Shown: positions 25,121 to 34,748, counted from the first letter of the stretch. The stretch: 64,000 nucleotides of DNA from Alphaproteobacteria bacterium (GCA_018826515.1 JAHKAM010000031.1:1-64000), one strand, 5' to 3'. Numbers and translations: made by a program. Notes: generated from the sequence alone by a model not told the origin.

Positions 25121-25197
25121 GAAAAGCACTGAAATTTTAAAATCCATAATTTCAGTAATTTATCGAGTTATGCACAGTCCTGAAAAGCCCTGAAATT
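25121..25197. repeat. AT-rich direct and inverted repeats beside the integrase
   Basis: In a locally AT-rich stretch, GAAAAGCACTGAAATT (25121-25136) is repeated as GAAAAGCCCTGAAATT (25182-25197), with one mismatch. The right half CTGAAATT also occurs inverted as AATTTCAG at 25148-25155. This cluster of short repeats between the integrase start and a tRNA-like end is what arm-type binding sites of an integrase or excisionase look like. Base composition is far below the genome average, a sign of transfer. Confidence 0.6.
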
Positions 25198-25210
25198 GCC
25201 TTTGAGGCCC

Positions 25211-25255
25211 TTCACACCGAGGGGGTCACCGGTTCGGTCCCTGTCGCATCCACCA
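25211..25255 (+). other. tRNA-like 3' end, probable attachment-site remnant
   Basis: The sequence TTCACACCGAGGGGGTCACC followed by GGTTCGGTCCCTG and an acceptor-like end in CCACCA looks like the 3' part of a tRNA from the anticodon loop on, with a CAC (Val-like) triplet. The T-stem/loop is imperfect (G instead of the usual A in the loop, one mismatched pair), and no 5' half is present, so it is a remnant, not a working tRNA. Island integrases commonly recombine within tRNA 3' ends. The intact partner would lie outside this window, on the left. Confidence 0.5.
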
Positions 25256-25256
25256 T

Positions 25257-25282
25257 CCCGTCAGGCGCGAGACGCCGACGGG
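25257..25282 (+). terminator. Hairpin directly after the tRNA-like end
   Basis: CCCGTC-A-GGCG pairs with CGCC-GACGGG across CGAGA, a 10-bp stem with one bulged A, beginning 2 bases after CCA. This is where a tRNA terminator would lie, which supports reading the preceding stretch as the end of a former tRNA gene. No T run follows. Confidence 0.5.
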
Positions 25283-25294
25283 TCAGGCCTCATC

Positions 25295-25699
25295 TCAGAT
25301 CGACGTCGGGCGGGACTCGCCGGTGAAATGCCAGCCGCCGGGCGGCAGCATGTTGGCGAGGAAGGACGGGCGGTGGCCGCGCAGGACGACCCGAAGCTGT
25401 CGCCGGCCGGCCTGTTCGACGATCTCATAGTCGGCCTCATAGGCCGGGGCGCCCGGCCACTGGCGCATTTCCCCGGCGACGAATTCGGCCGCGCGCGATC
25501 GGGCTGCGGCAACGTCGGCGCCCCCGGCGCCGGCCGCGGCCGCGCCGTCAGCGATGCTCTGGAGCCGGTCCTGCGACCGGTTCACCGCCAGCAGATCAAC
25601 GCCGCCGACGGCCAGCAGGAAGATCGCCGGGCCGACGAAGGCGAATCTCAGCGCGATTGACCCGCCGGACTCGCGCAGCAGCTTGACGACGTCCGTCAT
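25295..25699 (-). CDS. TadE/TadG-like exported protein
   Basis: 134 residues with a single N-terminal hydrophobic segment (FAFVGPAIFLLAVGGVDLLAV) preceded by a short basic stretch and GGSIALRFA, the class III signal pattern of TadE-like pseudopilins of Flp/Tad pili. The rest is soluble. The start at 25699 is set by the MTDVVKLLRES beginning; the upstream extension to 25774 is rich in Arg and His. It is the first chromosomal gene after the island, and stands alone, away from any other tad gene here. Confidence 0.6.
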   Translation of the reverse strand: MTDVVKLLRESGGSIALRFAFVGPAIFLLAVGGVDLLAVNRSQDRLQSIADGAAAAGAGGADVAAARSRAAEFVAGEMRQWPGAPAYEADYEIVEQAGRRQLRVVLRGHRPSFLANMLPPGGWHFTGESRPTSI

Positions 25700-25838
25700 G
25701 GCGCGACCCCCGGGCCGGCGATGGTCACGTTCGGGATGAATGAGCAGCCGTTCACAGCATTCTTCCAGACACACCGGTCAACCCCGCGAACCGGCCTGAC
25801 GGTCCTACAGCAAGAGCCTTAATCGACCGTGTCGGCGA

Positions 25839-26204
25839 CTAGGCTTCGGCGCCCTGCAGCTCCGCGATGGCCACGCCCTTGTCCGACAGATATTTGGAGC
25901 CGATGTAGGCCGTCGCCAGCCACAGGGCGGCCCACAGCGCCCAGGCGACCGTCGCCGATTCCAGGCTGATGGCGACGTCGTGGGCAGTCCTGTACTGACT
26001 GATCGCCCCGACCGCGGCGGCCGCGGCGGCGGACGCCAGCACCACCACCCGCGACCACGGCTGCGCCACCAGCAGAGCCACCCCGCCGATGGTCAGCAGG
26101 ACGGCCGAAATCAGCCACGGCAGCTCCTGCCGGTTCAGGCCGAAGGCGGCGTTGAACAGGGCGTAGACCAGGAGCGTTGAGCCGGCGGCGCGAAGCACGA
26201 ACAT
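25839..26204 (-). CDS. Hypothetical membrane protein
   Basis: 121 residues with four hydrophobic stretches, including LLVYALFNAAFGL, PWLISAVLLTIGGVALLVAQ and ATVAWALWAALWLATAYIG, and a short polar C-terminus (KYLSDKGVAIAELQGAEA). No known family is recognised. It is a single gene facing away from the divergent DEAD-box helicase. Confidence 0.6.
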   Translation of the reverse strand: MFVLRAAGSTLLVYALFNAAFGLNRQELPWLISAVLLTIGGVALLVAQPWSRVVVLASAAAAAAVGAISQYRTAHDVAISLESATVAWALWAALWLATAYIGSKYLSDKGVAIAELQGAEA

Positions 26205-26399
26205 GGGAGAACACCTGTCTGAACCGGGCCAGTATGCATCGTCAGGCTCTCCAATTCGTAAAGCCGGCCCGGATCGCCCGGGACGCCGGGCCTTAATTTG
26301 GCGGCTTTCACCATTCCGCCGTTATTTCCCCCTAGAGGCCGCCGTCCGCCGCCTTCCGCGCCGACCGTTCGCGCGCTGAATCGTGCTATTGGACCGCCC

Positions 26400-28586
26400 A
26401 TGCCCTTCCCCGCCAGTCATCCCGCGCTTGACCGCGCCCTTTCCGAACGCGGCTATGCCGAGCCCACGCCGGTGCAATCCGCCGTGCTGGAGGCCGAACA
26501 GGGCCGCGACCTGCTGGTCAGCGCCCAGACCGGCTCCGGCAAGACCGTCGCCTTCGGCCTCGCGCTCGCCCCCACCCTGCTGGGCGAGGCCGAGAAATTC
26601 GCCGAGTTCGGCGCGCCGGTGGCCCTGGTCATCGCGCCGACGCGCGAACTGGCGCTGCAGGTCTCGAATGAACTTCAGTGGCTCTACGCCCAGACCGGGG
26701 CGCGGATCGTCTCCTGCGTCGGCGGCATGGATCCCAAGGTCGAACGTCAGGCGCTGAATCGCGGCTGCCACATCGTCGTCGGCACCCCCGGCCGCCTGCG
26801 CGACCACCTCGAGCGCGGCTCGCTGGACCTGACCACCCTCAAGGCCGTTGTGCTGGATGAAGCCGACGAAATGCTGGACATGGGCTTCCACGAGGACCTG
26901 ACCTTCATCCTCGAGACCGCCCCGGCCGAGCGCCGCACGCTGATGTTCTCGGCCACCCTGGCGCGCGACATCGTGCAACTGGCCAAGACCTATCAGCAGG
27001 ACGCGCTGCGGATCGACACGGTCGCCGGCAACAAGTCCCACGCCGACATCGAATACAAGGCGATCCGCGTCGCCCCGAACGAGGTCGAGCTCGCGGTCGT
27101 CAATGTGCTGCGCTATTTCGAGGCCCCCGGGGCGCTGGTGTTCGCCAACACCCGCGAGCGGGTGAAGCATCTGACGTCCAGCCTGCGCGAGCGCGGCTTC
27201 TCGGTCGTCGGCCTGTCGGGCGAACTGACCCAGAGCCAGCGGTCCGAGGCGCTGCAGGCGCTGCGCGACGGCCATGCCCGCGTCTGCGTCGCCACCGACG
27301 TGGCCGCGCGCGGCCTCGACCTGCCCGATCTGGGGCTGGTCATCCACGCCGAGATCCCGGTCAACAAGGCCGGCCTGCTGCACCGCTCGGGCCGCACCGG
27401 CCGGGCCGGCAAGAAGGGCGTCTCGGTCCTGCTGGTCAGCTATACGCGGCGCCGCAAGGTCGAGCTGATGCTGCAGTCGGCCTCGATCACCGCCGAATGG
27501 TCGGGACCGCCCTCGGCCGAGATGATCCTCGAGAACGACCGCAAGCGGATGCTGGCCGACCCCGTCCTGACCGCCCCGGTCGAGGACGAGGACATGCTGG
27601 CCCTGGGCCGGCAGTTGCTGGAGAAGACCACGCCCGAACAGGTCGCCGCCGCCCTGATCCGCCTGTACCAGCAGAAGCTGCCGGCGCCGGAAGACGTCTA
27701 TGACGACGAGCGGATGAAGCGTCAGCAGGCCACCGGCAAGAACGACAAGGGCCAGGCCGACGTGCCGTACACGGACTTCGCCCGCGGCGGCGACATGGTC
27801 TGGTACCGGATCAACATCGGCCGCGACAAGAACGCCGATCCCAAATGGCTGATGCCGACGATCTGCCGCGTCGGCCATGTGACCAAGAAGGACATCGGCT
27901 CGATCAAGATCTTCGAGCGCGAGACCAAGTTCGAGATCACCCTGGAGATGCAGGCCAAGTTCGAGGCCGCCATCGCCCAGGGGCTGGAGGACGGCGTCAA
28001 GATCGATCCGGCCGTGAAGCCCGGTCCGTCCGAGAAGCCGGTCAGCCGCTGGGACAAGAAGCCCGGCGCGGGCGGCGACCGGCCCGAGAAGAAGCCGTGG
28101 AAGGCCCGCGAGGAGGGCGGCGACAAGCCCGCCTGGAAGCCGCGCGAGGATCGTCCCGAGGGCGCGAAGAAGCCGTGGGTCAAACGCGACGACGCCGCTC
28201 CGGCGCAGAAGAAGCCGTGGGTCAAGCGCGAGGACGCCGCCGACAAGCCCGCCTGGAAGGCCCGCGAGGACCGTCCGCAGGGGGAGAAGAAGCCCTGGGT
28301 GAAGCGTGACGACGCCGCCCCGGCCGCCGAAGGCAAGAAGCCCTGGGTCAAGCGCACGCCGAACGACCCGACGCCCGAGGGCAAGAAGCCGTGGGTGAAG
28401 AAGCCCCCGGTCGAGGGCAAGACGCCGTGGACCCCGCGCTCCGACGCCGAGGCCGCTCCGGCGACCGCGGGCGACAAGCCGTGGAAGGGCAAGCCCAAGG
28501 GCGGCGATCGTCCGTGGGCCGCCAAGGACGCGCGCGGCAAGCCGGCGGCGCCGAGAGCGCCGTACAAGGCCAAGGGGCCTCGCTAG
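26400..28586 (+). CDS. DEAD-box RNA helicase with repetitive basic tail
   Basis: 728 residues. The Q motif (EPTPVQSAVL), Walker A AQTGSGKT (42-49), the DEAD box at Asp153-Asp156 (LDEADEM), SAT and HRSGRTGRAG are all present. After the core comes a DbpA-like RNA-binding domain (MVWYRINIGRDKNADPKWL region), then a tail of about 190 residues with roughly ten copies of a (K/D)KPW-V/K-KR-type unit, rich in Lys, Pro and Trp. The start at 26400 is chosen where the helicase begins (MPFPASHPALD). It should unwind structured RNA, perhaps ribosomal, with the tail adding RNA affinity. Confidence 0.9.
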   Translation: MPFPASHPALDRALSERGYAEPTPVQSAVLEAEQGRDLLVSAQTGSGKTVAFGLALAPTLLGEAEKFAEFGAPVALVIAPTRELALQVSNELQWLYAQTGARIVSCVGGMDPKVERQALNRGCHIVVGTPGRLRDHLERGSLDLTTLKAVVLDEADEMLDMGFHEDLTFILETAPAERRTLMFSATLARDIVQLAKTYQQDALRIDTVAGNKSHADIEYKAIRVAPNEVELAVVNVLRYFEAPGALVFANTRERVKHLTSSLRERGFSVVGLSGELTQSQRSEALQALRDGHARVCVATDVAARGLDLPDLGLVIHAEIPVNKAGLLHRSGRTGRAGKKGVSVLLVSYTRRRKVELMLQSASITAEWSGPPSAEMILENDRKRMLADPVLTAPVEDEDMLALGRQLLEKTTPEQVAAALIRLYQQKLPAPEDVYDDERMKRQQATGKNDKGQADVPYTDFARGGDMVWYRINIGRDKNADPKWLMPTICRVGHVTKKDIGSIKIFERETKFEITLEMQAKFEAAIAQGLEDGVKIDPAVKPGPSEKPVSRWDKKPGAGGDRPEKKPWKAREEGGDKPAWKPREDRPEGAKKPWVKRDDAAPAQKKPWVKREDAADKPAWKAREDRPQGEKKPWVKRDDAAPAAEGKKPWVKRTPNDPTPEGKKPWVKKPPVEGKTPWTPRSDAEAAPATAGDKPWKGKPKGGDRPWAAKDARGKPAAPRAPYKAKGPR

Positions 28587-28627
28587 GCCCTGCCCGGCTC
28601 TCTCATCGCGAGGATTGATCCGTCCCT

Positions 28628-28639
28628 GTAACCGTTTAC
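28628..28639. promoter_or_regulatory. LacI-family-like operator
   Basis: GTAACCGTTTAC is a nearly perfect palindrome centred on CG, one base from the GTAAACGTTTAC operator typical of LacI/GalR regulators. It lies 75 bases upstream of the ABC ATPase, where a carbohydrate-responsive repressor would act. Confidence 0.4.
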
Positions 28640-28712
28640 GGTGACCGCAAAGCACGGCCTCAAACAGCGCGAAGCGCGGCAGGCCAACCCAGAAGCTGCG
28701 GGCAGGAAACAT

Positions 28713-29801
<1,089 letters not shown>

Positions 29802-29840
29802 CGTGTTGCATCGCACAAGCGGGTCGCCATAGATGGCGGG

Positions 29841-30878
29841 ATGCCGGCGCCCGCCACCCTTACCGTCGACCTGAACGCGCTCGCCGCCAATTTCCGCACG
29901 CTTGAAGCGATCGGCGGCGTCCCTGTGCATCCGGTGGTCAAGGCCGACAGCTACGGGCTGGGCGCCGAAGCCTGTTCGCGGCGGCTGATGGCGGAAGGCG
30001 CGCGGACCTTTTTCGTGGCGCGGACGGGCGAGGGCGAACGGTTGCGCACCGCCCTGGGGCCCGAGCCGGCGATCTATGTGCTGGACGGCTGCCTGCCCGG
30101 ACGCGCGCCGCGGCTCAGGGCCGCCGGTCTGCGCCCCGTGCTGAACGCCGACGCCCAGCTGGCGGAATGGCGGGCGGCGGGCGGCGGGGGCTGCGGCATC
30201 CAGATCGATACCGGCATGAACCGGCTGGGCTTCCGGATCGAGGCGGCGCCGGAGTCGTTCGAGGGACTGGAACTGGTGTTGAGCCACCTCGCCTGCGCCG
30301 ACGATCCGCATGAGGCGATGAACGGGCGCCAGCGGGACGCCTTCGCGGCGGCGGCGGCCCGCTACCCCGGCGCGCTGCGGTCCTTCGCCAACTCCGGCGG
30401 CGTCTTTCTCGGCCCCGACTATGCCTTCGACGCCACCCGGCCCGGCATCTGCCTTTACGGCGGCGGGCCCGAGGGGCGGCCGGATGACCGCATCCGCACC
30501 GTCGCGACCCTGACGGCCGAGGTGCTCCAGCTGCATGAGGTGCCCGCCGGCGAAACCGTCGGCTACTCGCGCGGTTTCACGGCGACGCGGCCGACCCGGA
30601 TCGCCACCTGCGCGGCCGGTTACGCCGACGGCGTGCTGCGCAGCTACAGCCCGCGCGGCCAGGTCTTCGCGGCGGGAGAGATGCGGCCGATCGTGGGGCG
30701 GGTGTCGATGGACGCCTGCGCCGTCGATGTGACCGGGCTGGACCTCGCCGTCGGCGACCGGGTCGAGCTGTTCGGCGCCAACCGGATGCTGGATGACGCG
30801 GGCGCGGCGGCCGGCACGATCGGCTACGAATTGCTCAGCGCCATCACCGCCCGGGTTCCCCGGATCTACATCGGCTGA
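29841..30878 (+). CDS. alr: Alanine racemase
   Basis: 345 residues, a PLP-dependent enzyme that interconverts L- and D-alanine for peptidoglycan. The N-terminal barrel has VVKADSYGLG with the PLP lysine Lys34; the opposing catalytic tyrosine is likely Tyr242 (VGYSRGF); RVSMDA and the C-terminal beta domain follow. It lies 40 bases after the ABC ATPase and ends 4 bases before the convergent amidohydrolase. Confidence 0.92.
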   Translation: MPAPATLTVDLNALAANFRTLEAIGGVPVHPVVKADSYGLGAEACSRRLMAEGARTFFVARTGEGERLRTALGPEPAIYVLDGCLPGRAPRLRAAGLRPVLNADAQLAEWRAAGGGGCGIQIDTGMNRLGFRIEAAPESFEGLELVLSHLACADDPHEAMNGRQRDAFAAAAARYPGALRSFANSGGVFLGPDYAFDATRPGICLYGGGPEGRPDDRIRTVATLTAEVLQLHEVPAGETVGYSRGFTATRPTRIATCAAGYADGVLRSYSPRGQVFAAGEMRPIVGRVSMDACAVDVTGLDLAVGDRVELFGANRMLDDAGAAAGTIGYELLSAITARVPRIYIG

Positions 30879-30882
30879 GGCC

Positions 30883-32151
30883 TCAGCGCGCGTCGCGAAC
30901 CACCGCTCCGCCCTTGATGACCACGGGCACCGTCTCGAGCCTCCGCACATCCGCCAGCGGATCGCCCGACACCGCGATCAGGTCGCCGTAGCGGCCCTCG
31001 ACGATGGCGCCGACGTCGCGCTCCCGCCCCAGGGCCTGGGCGGCGTTCCAGGTGGCGGCGCGGATCGCCTCGGCGGGGGTCATGCCGTATTCGACCATGA
31101 CGGCGAACTGCCGGGCGTTCTGGCCGTGCGGATAGATGGCGGCGTCGCTGCCGAACACCATCCGCGCGCCGGCGCGGTGGGCGGCGCGGAAATTGTCGCG
31201 TTGCAGCTGGCCGATTTCCCGGTCCTTGCGCAGATTATCCTCGGTCGTGCCGAACTGCGTGCCCGTCTCCTGGGTGAAGTCGGTGTTGTAGATGTCCATC
31301 GACAGCCAGGTCCCGTGCTGGACCGCCAGGCGGATGCCCTCGGCGTCGATCAGGGAGGCGTGTTCAATCGTGTCGATGCCGGCGCGGATGGCGTCGCGGA
31401 TGCCCGAGGCGCCGTGGGCGTGGGCGGCGACCCGCAGGCCCCACATATGCGCCTCGTCCGCCACGGCGGTCAGCTCGGCCAGGGTCATCTGCTGCTGGCC
31501 CGGTTCGGTGTTGCGCGAGAAGACGCCGCCGGTGGCGCAGACCTTGATCACCTGGGCGCCGTATTTGCGCACCTCGCGGACGCTGCGGCGCGCCTCGTCG
31601 ACACTGTCGGCGTTGAAGTCATTGGCGGCCTCCATGGAGCGTGGCAGGCCGGTATGGTCGCAATGTCCGCCCGTGGCGCCGAAGGAGGCGCCGGCGGGGA
31701 TGACCCGCGGTCCCTCGACAAAGCCGCCGTCGATGGCCTGGCGCAGGGCGACATCGGCGAAGTCGGGACCGCCGAGGTTCCTGACCGTGGTGAAGCCCGC
31801 CATCAGATTGGCGCGCGCGTGGCCGACCTGCAGGATGGCGCCGAAGTCGTCGGCGTAGTCGAGTTCGTTCCAGCCCGAGACATAGGGCGTCGATGCCAGG
31901 TGGACGTGCATGTCGATCAGGCCCGGCAACAGGGTCAGGCCGGGCAGGTCGAGCCGGCGGGCGTCGGCCGGCAGATCGGCGGGGACGGCGGTCCCGACCG
32001 AGGTGATCCGGCCATCGGTGACCACGACCACGGGGTTGTCGACATACCGACCCCGCTCGACATCGACCATCCGGGCGGCGGTGACCACCAGTGTGTCGGC
32101 GAAGGCGGGCGTCGCGAGCGCGAGCGCGGCGGCGGCCAGACGGTTCAGCAT
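30883..32151 (-). CDS. Exported metal-dependent amidohydrolase
   Basis: 422 residues. The start at 32151 opens a signal peptide (LNRLAAAALALATPAFA); upstream in-frame starts give only Arg-rich sequence. The amidohydrolase ligands are seen in order: DMHVHLAS, the Lys of VIKVCATGG, AHAHG, IEHAS and FGSDAA, so a binuclear zinc site is expected. Relatives of this imidazolonepropionase-like group include Xaa-Pro dipeptidases and lactamases/carboxypeptidases. The substrate cannot be told. It is convergent with alr. Confidence 0.85.
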   Translation of the reverse strand: MLNRLAAAALALATPAFADTLVVTAARMVDVERGRYVDNPVVVVTDGRITSVGTAVPADLPADARRLDLPGLTLLPGLIDMHVHLASTPYVSGWNELDYADDFGAILQVGHARANLMAGFTTVRNLGGPDFADVALRQAIDGGFVEGPRVIPAGASFGATGGHCDHTGLPRSMEAANDFNADSVDEARRSVREVRKYGAQVIKVCATGGVFSRNTEPGQQQMTLAELTAVADEAHMWGLRVAAHAHGASGIRDAIRAGIDTIEHASLIDAEGIRLAVQHGTWLSMDIYNTDFTQETGTQFGTTEDNLRKDREIGQLQRDNFRAAHRAGARMVFGSDAAIYPHGQNARQFAVMVEYGMTPAEAIRAATWNAAQALGRERDVGAIVEGRYGDLIAVSGDPLADVRRLETVPVVIKGGAVVRDAR

Positions 32152-32267
32152 GGTGATCTCCCCCAAGGTGGCGAGGCTTGCACGGAGGGACGGGCGGAGC
32201 AACCTGAGCGTGACGGAGGGGCGGTGAGCCACGGTCGCGGCGCCGGAGCCTGATGGCATGCGATCAG

Positions 32268-32335
32268 GCTCCACCCCTCCACCACGCTTCGCGCGGTCCC
32301 CCTCCCCATCGAAGATGGGGAGGAGACGGTTCTAC
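32268..32335. repeat. Likely dispersed hairpin repeat
   Basis: A stretch reading CACCCCTCCACCACGCTTCG and then CTCCCCATC-GAA-GATGGGGAG, a perfect 9-bp hairpin with a 3-base loop (32302-32322). Such a unit is of the kind repeated many times between genes in Caulobacterales, and it sits in a gap between two minus-strand genes. It could act as a terminator after the acyl-CoA dehydrogenase, whose last bases it touches. Confidence 0.45.
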
Positions 32336-33540
32336 CCGCCCCGGCCGCCGTGTTTCGCATACTCCAGCCGCGCCACGGTCCGGTTGTGGACCTCGTCGGG
32401 GCCGTCGGCGATGCGCAGGGTGCGGACCATGGCGTACATCTCGGCCAGGGGCGTGTCGGCCGAGACGCCGGCGCCGCCATAGGCCTGGATGGCGTCGTCG
32501 ATGACCTGCAGCGCCATGCGCGGGGCGGCGACCTTGATCTGGGCGATCTCGGACTTGGCGTTTTTCGCGCCCGCCTCGTCCATCATCCAGGCGGCCTTGA
32601 GCACCAGCAGGCGGCACATTTCGATATTGGTGCGGGCCTCGCCGACGCGCTGTTCCCAGACCGAGTGCTCGGCCAGCGACTTGCGGAAGGCGGTGCGGGA
32701 CAGCAGCCGCTGGACCATCAGCTCCAGCGCCCGTTCGGTCATGCCGATAACGCGCATGCAGTGGTGGATCCGGCCCGGCCCGAGGCGCCCTTGCGCGATC
32801 TCGAAGCCGCGGCCCTCGCCGGCGATCAGGTTCTCGACCGGGACGCGGACGTTCTCCAGCACCACCTCGGCGTGGCCGATCGGCAGTTCGTCATAGCCGA
32901 ACACCGACAGCATCCGCTCGACGCGGAAGCCGGGCGTGTCGACGGGGACGATGATCTGCGACTGCTGGGTGTGGACCGAGGCGTCGGGGTCGGTCTTGCC
33001 CATGACGATGGTCACCGCGACGTTCGGGTGGGCCATGTTGGTCGACCACCATTTGCGGCCGTTGATCACATAGTGGTCGCCGTCGCGCTCGATCCGGGTC
33101 TGGATGTTGGTGGCGTCCGAGGAGGCGACCTCGGGCTCCGTCATCAGGAAGGCCGAGCGGATCTCGCCGGCCATCAGGGGCCTGAGCCATTTCGCCTGCT
33201 GGGCCTCGTTCCCGTACATATGGAGCACTTCCATATTGCCGGTGTCGGGGGCGTTGCAGTTGAACACCTCGGCCGACCACAGATGGCGGCCCATCAGTTC
33301 GGCCAGGGGGGCGTATTCCAGGTTGGTCAGCCCCGCGCCGTGATCGCCCGGCAGGAACATGTTCCACAGGCCGGCCTCGCGGGCCTTCGCCTTCATCTCC
33401 TCCATGACCGGCGGCTGGCGCCGGGGGTTCTCGCGGACCTGGGCGCGGTATTCCGCCTCGCGCGGCAGCACATGATCGTCGAGGAACCGCTTCAGCCGTT
33501 CCTGCCAGTGCCGGGCCCTGTCGCTGTGGCGAAATTCCAT
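32332..33540 (-). CDS. Acyl-CoA dehydrogenase (ACAD10/11-like)
   Basis: 402 residues with the usual three parts: N-terminal helical domain, middle beta domain (FLMTEPEVASSDATNI and the KWWSTNMAHPNVAVTIVMGK block) and C-terminal helical bundle (IQAYGGAGVSADTPLAEMYAMVRTLRIADGPDEVH). The long C-terminal motif and the WWSTN signature fit the ACAD10/11 subgroup. The FAD enzyme oxidises acyl-CoA at C2-C3. It lies downstream of the SCP2 protein, with a terminator between. Confidence 0.88.
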   Translation of the reverse strand: MEFRHSDRARHWQERLKRFLDDHVLPREAEYRAQVRENPRRQPPVMEEMKAKAREAGLWNMFLPGDHGAGLTNLEYAPLAELMGRHLWSAEVFNCNAPDTGNMEVLHMYGNEAQQAKWLRPLMAGEIRSAFLMTEPEVASSDATNIQTRIERDGDHYVINGRKWWSTNMAHPNVAVTIVMGKTDPDASVHTQQSQIIVPVDTPGFRVERMLSVFGYDELPIGHAEVVLENVRVPVENLIAGEGRGFEIAQGRLGPGRIHHCMRVIGMTERALELMVQRLLSRTAFRKSLAEHSVWEQRVGEARTNIEMCRLLVLKAAWMMDEAGAKNAKSEIAQIKVAAPRMALQVIDDAIQAYGGAGVSADTPLAEMYAMVRTLRIADGPDEVHNRTVARLEYAKHGGRGG

Positions 33541-33550
33541 GGTTTTGCTC

Positions 33551-33591
33551 CGGAAAAGAAAACGGCGCGATCCCTCTGGGGGATCGCGCCG
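33551..33591 (-). terminator. Rho-independent terminator after the SCP2 gene
   Basis: On the minus strand an 11-bp stem, CGGCGCGATCC with GGATCGCGCCG, across a 7-base loop, is followed by TTTTCTTTT. This is a strong intrinsic terminator between the SCP2 gene and the acyl-CoA dehydrogenase, so the two are separate units or only partly cotranscribed. Confidence 0.85.
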
Positions 33592-33616
33592 CGGAATACC
33601 TTGCTTCAGATCACAC

Positions 33617-33922
33617 TCAGCGCTTCAGCAGCGGGGCCAGCTTCTGGGCGATCATCATGTCGCCCGCGATCTTCAGCTTGCCCTGCATGAAGGCCATCAT
33701 CGGATCGAGCTGGCCGTTCGACAGGGCCATGAAGTCGTCCCAGCTGATCGAGACGGTCGCGTCGGCGGGCTTGTCCTCGTTGGTCACCGAGTTCGGGACC
33801 GAGGCGCCGTCGATGTAGATCTTGCCGCTGTCGCCCAGGTCGATCTTCACGGTCTTGCCCAGACCGGAGTTGTCGCCCACCGCGCCGCGGATGTGTTCGG
33901 TAACCTGGGCCAGGTCGGCCAT
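33617..33922 (-). CDS. SCP2 sterol-transfer domain protein
   Basis: 101 residues, a single SCP2 domain: a first helix (MADLAQVTEHIRGAV), a beta sheet (VKIDLGDSGKIYIDG, then ADATVSISWDDFMAL) and the C-terminal LDPMMAFMQGKLKIAGDMMIAQKL. These small lipid-binding proteins are often near fatty-acid or acyl-CoA enzymes, as here with the acyl-CoA dehydrogenase downstream. It would bind and carry acyl chains. Confidence 0.88.
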   Translation of the reverse strand: MADLAQVTEHIRGAVGDNSGLGKTVKIDLGDSGKIYIDGASVPNSVTNEDKPADATVSISWDDFMALSNGQLDPMMAFMQGKLKIAGDMMIAQKLAPLLKR

Positions 33923-34274
33923 GCGTGCTTCTCCCGTTGAGCTGGATCGCCGGTCGCCCGATGATCGGATTGAGGCATCGACCTAGACCGCGCCCGGGCG
34001 GCTGCCAAGGTCACGCGAGGTCAAGTTGCCGAGACATTTCACAGCGCGCCCCGCCGTCCCGGGCGAAATATCCGGCCGCAACCCCCGGAATTTCCCCTAC
34101 AAAGCGAATAACTCGCCCAACCGGGGCAAGTGCGTCAGCCGTCGCCGGGTTCCGGTCATCGATCCGGAACCGTCGCCTTGCCAACCGGTTAAGGTTACCA
34201 TAACGATGATACTCCGGTCCCCGGCTAAGGGGTTGTTCAGGGACCTTGTCGACGACTGGATTTGGGGAGCTCAA
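33923..34274. other. Intergenic region with an inverted repeat
   Basis: About 350 bases without a supported gene. It contains a perfect inverted repeat, GGTTCCGG and CCGGAACC separated by 8 bases (34148-34171), and a CAACCGGGGCAAG / CTTGCCAACCGG echo around it. Such dyads could be a regulator site or transcript hairpin for the divergent SCP2 and heptad-repeat genes. I see no clear promoter. Confidence 0.4.
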
Positions 34275-34736
34275 GTGAAACACATCATCATCGCCGCTGT
34301 CGGCGCATTGCTGGCCACGGCCGCAAGCACCGGCGCCACCGTCGCCCAGGATCGCCATGCATCGCCGCCTCCGCCCTGTCGTGACGGGGGCCCCCGGGAC
34401 GGCTACGGGGTCTGCCTGTGTGACTACGAGGTCAATTTCTACAATCCCTCCACGCCGTGGCACGTTGTCCGCGCCGGCGGGCCCGGCATCCGCATCCGCG
34501 GCCGGCCGGTGACCATCGCCTCGGGCCGCATCGATATCCAGGGCCCGCCGATCTATGTCGAGGCGCCCCCGATCCGCATCCAGGCTCCGCAGATCTATCT
34601 GCGCGCGCCCGAGGTCCATGTCCGTCCGTCCGACGTGATCGTCGAGCCGCCGGAAATCCATTTCGAGGGCTGCCCGGACGGTCGCGACTGCGAAGCGGTC
34701 GCCCCCGGCCGTCGCGGCGACGGCGAACGCGGCTAA
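34275..34736 (+). CDS. Exported heptad-repeat protein, function unknown
   Basis: 153 residues from a GTG at 34275 with GGGGAG 5 bases before it. A signal peptide (HIIIAAVGALLATAAS) is followed by a Cys-containing globular start (PCRDGGPRDGYGVCLCDY), then six near-perfect heptads: PPIYVEA, PPIRIQA, PQIYLRA, PEVHVRP, SDVIVEP, PEIHFEG, in which a Pro pair precedes alternating hydrophobic residues. This looks like a short beta-helical or beta-stacked stretch. The last residues are CPDGRDCEAVAPGR. No known family is recognised. Hairpins follow. Confidence 0.6.
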   Translation: MKHIIIAAVGALLATAASTGATVAQDRHASPPPPCRDGGPRDGYGVCLCDYEVNFYNPSTPWHVVRAGGPGIRIRGRPVTIASGRIDIQGPPIYVEAPPIRIQAPQIYLRAPEVHVRPSDVIVEPPEIHFEGCPDGRDCEAVAPGRRGDGERG

Positions 34737-34748
34737 ACCCGGGTCCAG

